The notes beneath the pieces were generated by a model. It was not told the origin of the DNA and ran no database searches. It was given only the letters and a program-made list of their open reading frames with translations. From Cupriavidus pauculus (lineage in GTDB: Bacteria; Pseudomonadota; Gammaproteobacteria; Burkholderiales; Burkholderiaceae): 64,000 nucleotides of DNA. Shown one piece after another: positions 16,460 to 29,039 of this stretch (position 1 is the stretch's first letter; each line of letters starts with the position of its first letter). The stretch is from positions 2,108,001 to 2,172,000 of the forward strand of contig NZ_CP033969.1 of NCBI RefSeq assembly GCF_003854935.1. Reading direction: 5' to 3'. The position numbers were made by a program, and so were the translations under genes.

Positions 16460-16468
16460 CGTTGGGGC

Positions 16469-16852
16469 TCAGCCTTCGTCTTCCTCGTCGTCGAGGAATT
16501 CGCGCCGGAGCATCCAGTTGGCGATGGCTTCGTCGCAGACCTTCTTGAGCTTGCCCTTGTCGGGCAGCTTGTCGAACATCTGGAAGTTGACCAGCGCCAT
16601 GCCGGCGTCGGTGATGTAGAACAGGCGTTCGGGCTCGTCGTAGTGGACGATGCGGCCGTCGATGCCTGCTTCCTCGCTGTCGGCGGGCATGTCTTCCAGT
16701 TCCACCACGCGGCACGTGAAGCGCGGGCTGCGCGTGTGGGTGAGGTACTCGAACTCGTCGTGCGTGACCTCGCCGCCCTTCCCGGCGGTGATGGCGAAGC
16801 CCCAGATGAACCGGGGCATCGGCAGATCGGACAGATCGTCAATCTCGTCCAT
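16469..16852 (-). CDS. Conserved-type hypothetical acidic cytosolic protein
   Basis: This 127-residue acidic protein begins MDEIDDLSDLPMPRFIWGFA and ends with an Asp/Glu-rich tail (FLDDEEDEG). It has no signal or membrane segment. A good ribosome site (AGGGAGA) lies upstream of ATG 16852. It sits 73 bp downstream of glpD on the same strand and just before a terminator, so it may be the last gene of the glpKD transcript. I do not recognise a defined family and assign no function. Confidence 0.7.
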   Translation of the reverse strand: MDEIDDLSDLPMPRFIWGFAITAGKGGEVTHDEFEYLTHTRSPRFTCRVVELEDMPADSEEAGIDGRIVHYDEPERLFYITDAGMALVNFQMFDKLPDKGKLKKVCDEAIANWMLRREFLDDEEDEG

Positions 16853-16925
16853 GGTGTTCTCCCTGATGCGTCAGCCGGCATTATCGCCGAAGTCCCGCGC
16901 CACGGGCAGCACCCGCCGCGCCGCG

Positions 16926-18530
16926 TCATTCCAGCAGGTAGCCGCGCGCCAGCGCGCCAAAGTCCTCCAGCTCGCGCGCCTGCCAGGCGGCGTCGTGGCC
17001 CAGTTCCTCGGCCAGGATCTCCGCCACGCGCGGCGCGCCGGCCAGCGCGGCCCGGGCGTCCAAAAACAGCGCGCGGTTGCGCCGGCCGAGCACGTCCTCC
17101 ACCCGGCGCGCCAGTTCGTGGCGGGCCGCAAAGCGGACGTGGGCCTCGGTCAGGCCGGAGGCCGGCACGATCGTCGCGTCGGTGCCGGGCAGCGCGCGCA
17201 CCAGCGGCAGGTCGGCGCCGTAGTAGCGGTCGGGCGAGCCCGAGTTGGCCGGCGGCAGGTCGTCGGGCATGCCGGTGGCGCCGTGCAGCGGCAGGCTGGC
17301 CGTGCGGCACGGCGCGGCGGGCAGCATCTGGCGCTGGATCGCGGTCTCGATCACGTCCTCGGCCATCTTGCGATAGGTGGTCCACTTGCCGCCGGTGACG
17401 GTGATCAGGCCCGCGCGCGACACGAGGATCGTGTGCTCGCGCGACAGCGACGCGGTGGACGACTCGCCCGTGGCCTTGACCAGCGGCCGCAGCCCGGCCC
17501 AGACACTGGTCACGTCGGCGCGGGACGGGTCGCGCGCCAGGTACCGCGCGGCCGTTTCCAGGATGAAGTCGATGTCGTCGCCCGTGGCGCGCGGCTCCAG
17601 CGGCAGGTCCTTGCGCGGCGTATCGGTGGTGCCGACGATGACGTGGCCGTTCCAGGGCACCAGGAACAGCACGCGGCCGTCGTCGGTCTTCGGGATCAGG
17701 ATCGCGCGGTCGCCGGGCAGGAAGCTGCGCGGGATGGTCAGGTGCACGCCCTGGCTGGGCGCCACCATCGTGCGCGCCTGGCCGTCCTCCATCTGCCGCA
17801 CCGCGTCGACCCACACGCCGGTGGCGTTGATCACGCAGTCGGCGCGCAGTTCGAACGTGGCATCGCCCAGCGCGTCCTGGGCCGTGACGCCGGTGACCAC
17901 GCCGTTGCGCTGGGCCAGGCCGGTCACGCGCAGGTAGTTGACGGCCGTGCCGCCCACGTCGAACAGCGTGCGCATCAGCGCCATGGCCAGCCGCGCGTCG
18001 TCGAACTGGCCGTCGAAATAGAGGTTGCCGCCGCGCAGCGGCCGGCCGCCGACGTGCTCGGCCAGCGTGGGCACCGCTTCCAGCGTCTCGCGGTGGTTGA
18101 GCCAGCGGCTGCCGGACAGGTTCTGCCCGCCGGCCAGCATGTCGTAGACCTTGAGCCCGATGCCGTAGAACGGCTGGTCGAACATCTGGTAGGCCGGCAC
18201 CACGAAGCCCAGCGGCCACACCACGTGCGGCGCGTTGCGGGCCAGCAGGCCGCGTTCGTGCAGCGCCTCGCGCACGAGGCTGATGTTGCCCTGGGCCAGG
18301 TAGCGCACGCCGCCGTGCACGAGCTTGGTGGCCTTGCTGGACGTGCCCTTGGCAAAGTCGGCCGCTTCGAGCAGCAGGGTGCGATAGCCGCGCGCCGCGG
18401 CGTCGAGCGCCGTGCCCAGGCCGGTGGCGCCGCCGCCGATGACGATCACGTCCCAGCGCGGCGTGCGCGCCAGCGTATCGAGCAACTGGGCCCGCGAGGG
18501 AGGCTGGACCGGAGGTACGTAGGTAGACAT
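16926..18530 (-). CDS. glpD: GlpD, aerobic glycerol-3-phosphate dehydrogenase (FAD)
   Basis: This 534-residue membrane-associated flavoprotein oxidises sn-glycerol-3-phosphate to dihydroxyacetone phosphate and passes electrons to ubiquinone. It has an N-terminal FAD Rossmann motif (VIVIGGGATGLGTALDAA), the conserved TKLVHGGVRYL, the block VIVGTTDTPRKDLPLEP, and the ITVTGGKWTTYRKMAED end of the FAD domain. E. coli GlpD has 501 residues, with the same DAO plus C-terminal helical cap layout. It follows glpK by 21 bp on the same strand, making a glpKD operon. GlpR control is likely from the family, but I found no clear operator beside it. Confidence 0.95.
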   Translation of the reverse strand: MSTYVPPVQPPSRAQLLDTLARTPRWDVIVIGGGATGLGTALDAAARGYRTLLLEAADFAKGTSSKATKLVHGGVRYLAQGNISLVREALHERGLLARNAPHVVWPLGFVVPAYQMFDQPFYGIGLKVYDMLAGGQNLSGSRWLNHRETLEAVPTLAEHVGGRPLRGGNLYFDGQFDDARLAMALMRTLFDVGGTAVNYLRVTGLAQRNGVVTGVTAQDALGDATFELRADCVINATGVWVDAVRQMEDGQARTMVAPSQGVHLTIPRSFLPGDRAILIPKTDDGRVLFLVPWNGHVIVGTTDTPRKDLPLEPRATGDDIDFILETAARYLARDPSRADVTSVWAGLRPLVKATGESSTASLSREHTILVSRAGLITVTGGKWTTYRKMAEDVIETAIQRQMLPAAPCRTASLPLHGATGMPDDLPPANSGSPDRYYGADLPLVRALPGTDATIVPASGLTEAHVRFAARHELARRVEDVLGRRNRALFLDARAALAGAPRVAEILAEELGHDAAWQARELEDFGALARGYLLE

Positions 18531-18551
18531 GGTGGTTCGGGCGTTCGATGT

Positions 18552-20087
<1,536 letters not shown>

Positions 20088-20120
20088 GCGGTCCATCCGT
20101 AACGGTGAAATGGCTTTTCT

Positions 20121-20939
20121 ATGTCCGATATTGTCAGCGTGGTGGCTGCCGGCGTGGCCGCGCGCAGCCCCTTTGATCCGTCCGCCCACCTGCGGCTGCT
20201 GGCCGACGGCCGGCACGTGGGCTGGCTGCCGCGCACCCATGCCGACGTGCTGCGCGCCTGGTCCGGCACGCTGGGGCCGGAGCAGGGCGGGGCGGTGGCG
20301 CTGCTGCCCGGCCGCGATGACCGGGCCGGGCGCGACACGGCGCTGGCCGCGCTGGCGCGTGACCTGGCCGACGCGGGCCACGTGCGCGGCTGGCGCAACG
20401 AACTGTTCGCGGTGACGCCGGCGCCGGACGCGGTGCCGTTCGCGGTCATCGAGCGGGCGGCGGCGCGGTTCCTGGGGCTGCTGACGTTTGCGTCCCACAT
20501 GAACGGCATCGTGGCCGGCCAGCGGGCGTTCTGGATCTCGCGGCGCAGCCCGTCCAAGGCGGTGGACCCGGGCATGTGGGACAACCTCGTGGCCGGCGGC
20601 GTGCCGGCCGGCAGCGATCCGCTGGAGACGCTGGTGCGCGAATGCGACGAGGAATCGGGCATCCCGCCGGCGCTGGCCGGGCAGGCCCAGGCCCACGGCG
20701 CGCTGGACGTGCTGCGCGAAATCCCCGAAGGCGTGCAGTGGGAGCGCGTGTATATATATGACCTGCTGCTGCCGCCGGACTTCGTGCCGCACAACCGCGA
20801 CGGCGAGGTGGCCGAGCATCGGCATATCGACCCGGAGGCATTGCTTGCTATCATGGCGGGCCGCGCCATGACCGTCGATGCCACGCTGGTGACGCTGGAT
20901 GCCCTCCGCAGGCGCGGCTGGGCGTCCGTCCAGCCCTGA
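20121..20939 (+). CDS. NUDIX hydrolase of the DUF4743 type
   Basis: This 272-residue protein has an N-terminal DUF4743-like half (about 1-120) and a C-terminal NUDIX domain. The Nudix box spans 159-181 and keeps the metal-binding RECDEESG (173-180), although the first consensus Glu is Ser165. Such proteins resemble the C-terminal part of some eukaryotic thiamine pyrophosphokinase fusions and are thought to hydrolyse damaged thiamine diphosphates; that role is family knowledge and unproven here. It is divergent from glpK with only 33 bp between starts, and purU follows on the same strand 47 bp downstream. Confidence 0.85.
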   Translation: MSDIVSVVAAGVAARSPFDPSAHLRLLADGRHVGWLPRTHADVLRAWSGTLGPEQGGAVALLPGRDDRAGRDTALAALARDLADAGHVRGWRNELFAVTPAPDAVPFAVIERAAARFLGLLTFASHMNGIVAGQRAFWISRRSPSKAVDPGMWDNLVAGGVPAGSDPLETLVRECDEESGIPPALAGQAQAHGALDVLREIPEGVQWERVYIYDLLLPPDFVPHNRDGEVAEHRHIDPEALLAIMAGRAMTVDATLVTLDALRRRGWASVQP

Positions 20940-20986
20940 ATGTCCCGCATCGCGGCCCGGCCTTGCCCAACCCCGATTTGCCCCAA

Positions 20987-21853
20987 ATGAGCACCACTGG
21001 TTTTATCCTGACGCTTTCCTGCCCGGACCAGCCGGGCATCGTGCACGCCGTGTCCGGCCTGCTGTTCCAGCATGGCTGCAACATCGTAGATTCTGACCAG
21101 TACGGCGACGCCTTTACCGGCCGCTTCTTCATGCGCGTGCATTTCAGCGCCGCGCCGGGCGGCCCCGGCCTGGCCGAGTTGCGCCAGGCGTTCGCGCCCG
21201 TGGGCGACCAGTTCGGCATGCAGTGGAACGTGTTCGACGCGACGGTCAAGCCGCGCGTGATGATCATGGTGTCCAAGATCGGCCACTGCCTGAACGACCT
21301 GCTGTTCCGCGCCAAGGTGGGCGGGCTGCCGGTGGAGATTGCCGCGATCGTCTCGAACCATCGTGATTTCTACCAGCTCGCCGCGTCGTACGACGTGCCG
21401 TTCTTCCACCTGCCGCTGATGAACGCGTCGGCCGAGCAGAAGGCCGCGCAGGAAGCCCGCGTGTTCGAGGTGGTGCGCGACCAGAACATCGACCTCGTGG
21501 TGCTGGCCCGCTACATGCAGGTGCTGTCCGACGACCTGTGCCGCAAGCTCGAAGGCCGGGCCATCAACATCCACCACTCGTTCCTGCCCAGCTTCAAGGG
21601 CGCCAAGCCGTACTACCAGGCCCACGACCGCGGCGTGAAGCTGATTGGCGCCACGGCCCACTACGTGACGGCCGACCTGGACGAGGGCCCGATCATCGAG
21701 CAGGAGATCGAGCGCGTGGACCACAGCATGGACCCCGAGCAGCTGACCGCCGTGGGCCGCGACGTGGAATGCGTGGCGCTGGCCCGTGCGGTCAAGTGGC
21801 ACGCCGAGCACCGCATCCTGCTGAACGGTCACAAGACCGTGGTCTTCAAGTAA
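20987..21853 (+). CDS. purU: PurU, formyltetrahydrofolate deformylase
   Basis: PurU hydrolyses 10-formyl-tetrahydrofolate to formate and tetrahydrofolate, balancing one-carbon pools and feeding purine synthesis through PurT. The protein has an N-terminal ACT domain ([20 protein letters not shown]) and a formyltransferase-fold catalytic domain with [20 protein letters not shown] and the aspartate in [13 protein letters not shown] chose ATG 20987 (288 residues, close to the 280 of E. coli) over a TTG eight codons earlier. It lies 47 bp after the NUDIX gene and is followed by a hairpin repeat. Confidence 0.95.
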   Translation: MSTTGFILTLSCPDQPGIVHAVSGLLFQHGCNIVDSDQYGDAFTGRFFMRVHFSAAPGGPGLAELRQAFAPVGDQFGMQWNVFDATVKPRVMIMVSKIGHCLNDLLFRAKVGGLPVEIAAIVSNHRDFYQLAASYDVPFFHLPLMNASAEQKAAQEARVFEVVRDQNIDLVVLARYMQVLSDDLCRKLEGRAINIHHSFLPSFKGAKPYYQAHDRGVKLIGATAHYVTADLDEGPIIEQEIERVDHSMDPEQLTAVGRDVECVALARAVKWHAEHRILLNGHKTVVFK

Positions 21854-21862
21854 AGGCCGCAG

Positions 21863-21887
21863 CCCCTCTCCCGCCAGCGGAGAGGGG
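21863..21887. repeat. CCCCTCTCC / GGAGAGGGG hairpin repeat
   Basis: A 9-bp inverted repeat with a 7-nt loop lies 9 bp after the purU stop, between two convergent genes. It shares its core with hairpins at 44.2 and 56.6 kb, so it looks like a dispersed palindromic element. It may also end transcription from either side, although it has no clear T-run. Confidence 0.7.
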
Positions 21888-21911
21888 TGTCCCCCCGGCG
21901 ATGGGCGGCAG

Positions 21912-22691
21912 TCATGCCGCATCCGCCACCACACATTTCACTCCGCTGTCGGCCAGCATCGCGTCATAGGGCGCGTGCAGCGGCTCGTCCGTGAACAGCC
22001 TGTCGATGCTCGACAGGGGCGCCAGTTCCACCATGGCGCGGCGGTTGAACTTGCTGGCGTCGGCCGCCAGCCAGATCTCGCGCGAGTGTTCCATGATCGT
22101 GCGGGCCACCTTGACCTCCCGGAAGTCGTAGTCGCGCAGCGTGCCGTCGGTCTCGATGCCCGAGATGCCGATGAGCCCGATGTCGACCTTGAACTGGCGG
22201 ATGAACTCCACCGTGGCCTCGCCAATGATGCCCCGGTCGCGCGAGCGCAGCACGCCGCCCGCCACGATCACCTCGCAGTCCGGGTTGTCAGCGAGGATAT
22301 TGGCCACATGCAGGTTGTTGGTGATGACCCGCAGCCCCCGGTGATGCACCAGCGCGCGCGCCACCTCTTCCACCGTGGTGCCGATGTTCAGGATCAGCGA
22401 ACAGCCCTCGGGCACCGCCGCCGCCACCGCGCGCGCAATGCGCTGCTTGCCTTCGGCGTTGAGCACCTGCCGCTGCCGGTAGGCAATGTTCTCGGTGGTC
22501 GATCCCTCCATCCGCACCCCGCCATGAAACCGGGCCAGCATGCCGTTCTCGGCCAGCAGGTTCACGTCGCGCCGCACGGTCTGCAGCGTCACGCCGAACT
22601 TGCGCGCGAGTTCGTCGATCGAGGCGAAGCCCTGGGTGCGCACTTCCTCTAGCAGGGCGGTCTGGCGGGGATTAAGCGTCATGCCGGGCAT
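21912..22691 (-). CDS. glpR: GlpR, DeoR-family repressor of glycerol genes
   Basis: This 259-residue DeoR-type regulator has an N-terminal winged helix-turn-helix (RQTALLEEVRTQGFASIDEL, recognition part VTLQTVRRDVNLL) and a sugar-phosphate-binding effector domain with IGTTVEEVARAL, ITNNLHVANIL and VIVAGGVLRSRDRGIIGE. In E. coli, GlpR is released from DNA by glycerol-3-phosphate. Two starts are possible, ATG 22691 and ATG 22682. It is divergent from glpS by 149 bp that contain GlpR-like half-sites, which strongly supports the assignment. I infer that it represses the glycerol ABC transporter and probably itself. Confidence 0.9.
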   Translation of the reverse strand: MPGMTLNPRQTALLEEVRTQGFASIDELARKFGVTLQTVRRDVNLLAENGMLARFHGGVRMEGSTTENIAYRQRQVLNAEGKQRIARAVAAAVPEGCSLILNIGTTVEEVARALVHHRGLRVITNNLHVANILADNPDCEVIVAGGVLRSRDRGIIGEATVEFIRQFKVDIGLIGISGIETDGTLRDYDFREVKVARTIMEHSREIWLAADASKFNRRAMVELAPLSSIDRLFTDEPLHAPYDAMLADSGVKCVVADAA

Positions 22692-22706
22692 TCTAGATCA
22701 AACAGA

Positions 22707-22749
22707 AACGAAAACAAATGACGCGCCGCAGTATTGTTTTATGTTCGTT
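22707..22749. promoter_or_regulatory. Candidate GlpR operator half-sites between glpR and glpS
   Basis: Two sequences match halves of the E. coli GlpR operator (WATKYTCGWW and its complement). The one at 22740-22749, tatgttcgtt, matches all ten positions. The one at 22707-22716, aacgaaaaca, matches nine of ten in the opposite orientation. Neither has a good partner directly beside it; they sit 23 bp apart, facing away from each other. The surrounding AT-rich tract should hold both divergent promoters. Confidence 0.55.
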
Positions 22750-22840
22750 TTTGCGCTAAAACGCACCCGACGACTGGAAAAGTGCGCCTCGGCCGCGGTT
22801 TTCGAAGTGGCTGAGCAAGCACAGGAACATTGGAGACTGG

Positions 22841-23959
22841 ATGCAGCTCAGCCTGGAAGGCATTGCGCAGCAAGTGGGATCGCAAGCCTATCTTTACCCG
22901 ATGTCGCTGGCCCCGGTGCCGGGCGCCGTCACCATCCTGCTGGGGGCCACCCAGGCCGGCAAGACGTCGCTGATGCGCGTGATGGCCGGGCTCGACAAGC
23001 CCACCGCCGGCCGTGTGCGGGTGGATGGCGTGGACGTGACCGGCGTGCCGGTGCGCGAGCGCAACGTGTCGATGGTGTACCAGCAGTTCATTAACTACCC
23101 GTCGCTGACCGTCTTCGACAACATCGCCTCGCCGCTGCGGCTGCGGCGCGACAGCCGCGACGACATTGCCGCGCGCGTGCGCAGCCTGGCCGGGCGCCTG
23201 CATATCGAGCACCTGCTGGCGCGCTACCCGGCCGAGCTGTCCGGCGGCCAGCAGCAGCGCGTGGCGCTGGCCCGGGCGCTGGCCAAGAACGCGCCGCTGA
23301 TGCTGCTGGACGAGCCGCTGGTCAATCTGGACTACAAGCTGCGCGAGGAATTGCGCGAGGAACTGACCCACCTGTTCGCGCAGGGCGATGCCACGGTGGT
23401 CTACGCGACCACCGAGCCGGCCGAGGCGCTGCTGCTGGGCGGCCACACCGCCGTGCTCGACGCCGGCGAACTGCTGCAATACGGCCCGACACCCGAAGTC
23501 TTCCACTATCCCGCCTCGCTGCGCGTGGCGCGCGCGTTCAGCGATCCGCCGATGAACCTGGTGGAAGGGGTGCTCGATGGCGGCCACGTGACGCTGCCGG
23601 GGCAGATCCGCATCCCGATGCCCGACGTGGCCGCGCCCGGCGGGCCGGTCACGGTGGGTATCCGCGCCGGGGCGCTGCGGCTGCAGCCGGTGCCGGGCGC
23701 CGTGGCCGTGCCGGGCAAGGTGGCGCTGGCCGAGCTGTCCGGCTCCGACACGTTCGTCCATATCGACACGGCCGCCGGCAACCTCGTGGCCCAGTTTGCC
23801 GGGGTGCTCGACCTGCGGCTCGGCGCGCCGCTGGCCATCCACGTGGAGCCGGGCCAGATCTACCTGTTCGACGCCGCCGGCCAGCGCATCCACGCGCCGC
23901 GCCGGCCCGGCGCCCTGGCCGACGCGGCCAGCACGCCGCTCAACGAGACGGGAGCCTGA
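22841..23959 (+). CDS. glpS: GlpS, glycerol ABC transporter ATP-binding protein 1
   Basis: This 372-residue ABC ATPase is the first gene of a glpSTPQUV operon like the glycerol uptake system known in Rhizobium. It has Walker A GATQAGKT (35-42), Q-loop VYQQFINYP, a canonical LSGGQ (133-137), Walker B LLDEP (155-159) and a C-terminal TOBE/MalK-like regulatory part. The H-loop histidine is missing: the position is Thr191 in VVYATTEPAEAL. With GlpT, which has the histidine but lacks LSGGQ, it would form a heterodimer with one canonical and one degenerate ATP site. A GGAG ribosome site precedes ATG 22841, and the glpT start is 1 bp after its stop. Confidence 0.9.
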   Translation: MQLSLEGIAQQVGSQAYLYPMSLAPVPGAVTILLGATQAGKTSLMRVMAGLDKPTAGRVRVDGVDVTGVPVRERNVSMVYQQFINYPSLTVFDNIASPLRLRRDSRDDIAARVRSLAGRLHIEHLLARYPAELSGGQQQRVALARALAKNAPLMLLDEPLVNLDYKLREELREELTHLFAQGDATVVYATTEPAEALLLGGHTAVLDAGELLQYGPTPEVFHYPASLRVARAFSDPPMNLVEGVLDGGHVTLPGQIRIPMPDVAAPGGPVTVGIRAGALRLQPVPGAVAVPGKVALAELSGSDTFVHIDTAAGNLVAQFAGVLDLRLGAPLAIHVEPGQIYLFDAAGQRIHAPRRPGALADAASTPLNETGA

Positions 23960-23960
23960 C

Positions 23961-25057
23961 ATGGCACGCATCGACCTCGATCTCGCCCATTCCTACGTGC
24001 CCCATCCCCAGAAGGACGACGACTACGCGCTGCTGCCGCTGAACTTCACGTTCGAGGACGGCGGCGCCTATGCCCTGCTGGGGCCGTCCGGCTGCGGCAA
24101 GACCACACTGCTGAACTGCATCTCGGGGCTGCTGCGGCCGTCGCAGGGCACCATCCGCTTCGACGGGCAGGACGTCACCGACGCCTCGCCGCAGGCGCGC
24201 AACATCGCCCAGGTGTTCCAGTTTCCGGTGATCTACGACACGATGACCGTTGGCGAGAACCTGGCGTTCCCGCTGCGCAACCGGGGCGTGCCAGCCGCGC
24301 AGGTCAGGGAGCGGGTAGGCCGGGTGGCCGAGATGCTCGACCTGTCGGGCTGGCTGGACCGCCGCGCCAGCGGGCTGGCTGCCGACGCCAAGCAGAAGAT
24401 CTCGCTGGGGCGGGGGCTGGTGCGCCAGGACGTGTCGGCCATCCTGTTCGACGAGCCGCTGACCGTGATCGATCCGCACCTGAAATGGCAGTTGCGGCGC
24501 AAGCTCAAGGAAATCCACCACGAATTCCGGCTCACGCTGATCTACGTGACGCACGACCAGACCGAGGCGCTGACGTTTGCCGACCAGGTGGTGGTGATGT
24601 CGCGCGGCAAGGCCGTGCAGGTGGGCGCCGCCGATGCGCTGTTCGAGCGGCCGGCGCACACGTTCGTCGGCCATTTCATCGGGTCGCCGGGCATGAACTT
24701 CCTGCCCGGCCAGTGGCGCGACGGCGCCATCGAGGTGGCGGGGCGGCGCTACATGCCAGACCTGCCGCCCGCCACGCAGGCCGCGCTGCAGGCGGCCGGC
24801 AGCTTCCGCATCGGCGTGCGGCCCGAATACCTGCAACTGGCCCCGGCCGACGACCCGCAGGCCATGCCGGTGCGCGTGGCCCGCGCGCAGGACATCGGCA
24901 CGTACTGGCTGATGACCGCAACGGTGGACCATGGCCAGGACGCCACGCTGCGCGCCCGGCTGGGTACCGAGGCCGCCGCGCTGCGGCCCGGCGATACCGC
25001 GTGGCTGACCGTGTTCAACCGCCACACCTGCTTCTATATCAACGAGGAACTGGTCTC

Positions 25058-25061
<4 letters not shown>
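23961..25061 (+). CDS. glpT: GlpT, glycerol ABC transporter ATP-binding protein 2 (not the G3P antiporter)
   Basis: This 366-residue ABC ATPase, second of the pair, has Walker A GPSGCGKT (41-48), Q-loop VFQFPVIYD, Walker B FDEP (163-166) and an H-loop histidine at 198 in YVTHDQTEAL. The ABC signature is degenerate: SGLAADAKQK stands where LSGGQ is expected (about 137-146). C-terminal TOBE-type repeats follow. In this nomenclature GlpT is the Rhizobium-type ABC subunit, not the E. coli glycerol-3-phosphate antiporter. Its stop overlaps the glpP start by 4 bp (ATGA). Confidence 0.9.
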
Positions 25062-26765
<1,704 letters not shown>

Positions 26766-26775
26766 GGAAACTACG

Positions 26776-27084
26776 ATGCTGAGCTGGATGGTATGGACCA
26801 CCCCGGTGGCCGTCTTCTTCTCGCTGGTGGTGCTGATGCTGGTGGGCATGACGATCTGGGAGGTACGCGCGCCCACGGTGGAGCGCAAGGGCTTCCTGCC
26901 GATCGCCACCACGCGCGGCGACCGCCTGTTTATCGGCCTGATGTGCGCGGCCTGGATCAACCTGGCCTGGGTGGGCCTGGGCGAGAAGATGCAGGGTTGG
27001 TTCCAGTTGCAGGCCGAGCCGTCGGTGTGGATCAGCGCGGCGGTGTCCGCCGTGGTGCTGCTGGTGATCATGCGCCACGGCTGA
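26776..27084 (+). CDS. glpU: GlpU, small membrane protein of the glycerol ABC transporter (DUF2160 type)
   Basis: This 102-residue integral membrane protein has about three hydrophobic helices: PVAVFFSLVVLMLVGMTIW near the start, FIGLMCAAWINLAWVGLG in the middle, and WISAAVSAVVLLVIM at the C-terminus. It lies between the permease and binding-protein genes, exactly where the DUF2160-type GlpU occurs in other GlpSTPQUV systems. Its role is unknown; it may be an accessory subunit of the transporter. I chose ATG 26776, preceded by AAGGAAA, over the longer open reading from 26746, which overlaps glpQ. Confidence 0.85.
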   Translation: MLSWMVWTTPVAVFFSLVVLMLVGMTIWEVRAPTVERKGFLPIATTRGDRLFIGLMCAAWINLAWVGLGEKMQGWFQLQAEPSVWISAAVSAVVLLVIMRHG

Positions 27085-27134
27085 GCCGGGGCGCGTCTTT
27101 GGGGTTTGGCGTTCATGGGCTGCGAGATCTTTGT

Positions 27135-27177
27135 CCCTTCCCCGGGGCCGCAACCCAGGTACAGAGCCGGGGAAGGG
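27135..27177 (+). promoter_or_regulatory. Hairpin between glpU and glpV
   Basis: Perfect 11-bp inverted arms, CCCTTCCCCGG (27135-27145) and CCGGGGAAGGG (27167-27177), flank a 21-nt loop just upstream of the glpV ribosome site. It has no T-run. Such hairpins inside transport operons often raise the yield of the binding protein by protecting its transcript; that role is inferred here. Confidence 0.65.
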
Positions 27178-27194
27178 TAGCTGAGGAGACACGA

Positions 27195-28937
<1,743 letters not shown>

Positions 28938-28983
28938 CCCCGCCAGTCCTTCGCCGGACGGGGTGTTCGGCCTGCAGTGGGAA

Positions 28984-29015
28984 GCGGTGGCGCGTCATGC
29001 GCCGCCGCTTTTTTT
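28984..29015 (+). terminator. Intrinsic terminator of the glp transporter operon
   Basis: A 10-bp stem (GCGGTGGCGC / GCGCCGCCGC, one G-U pair) with a 5-nt loop is followed by seven Ts. It lies between the end of glpV and the convergent diguanylate cyclase gene. Confidence 0.9.
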
Positions 29016-29039
29016 ACGTCTGGCGCCGGCGCGCGGGGT

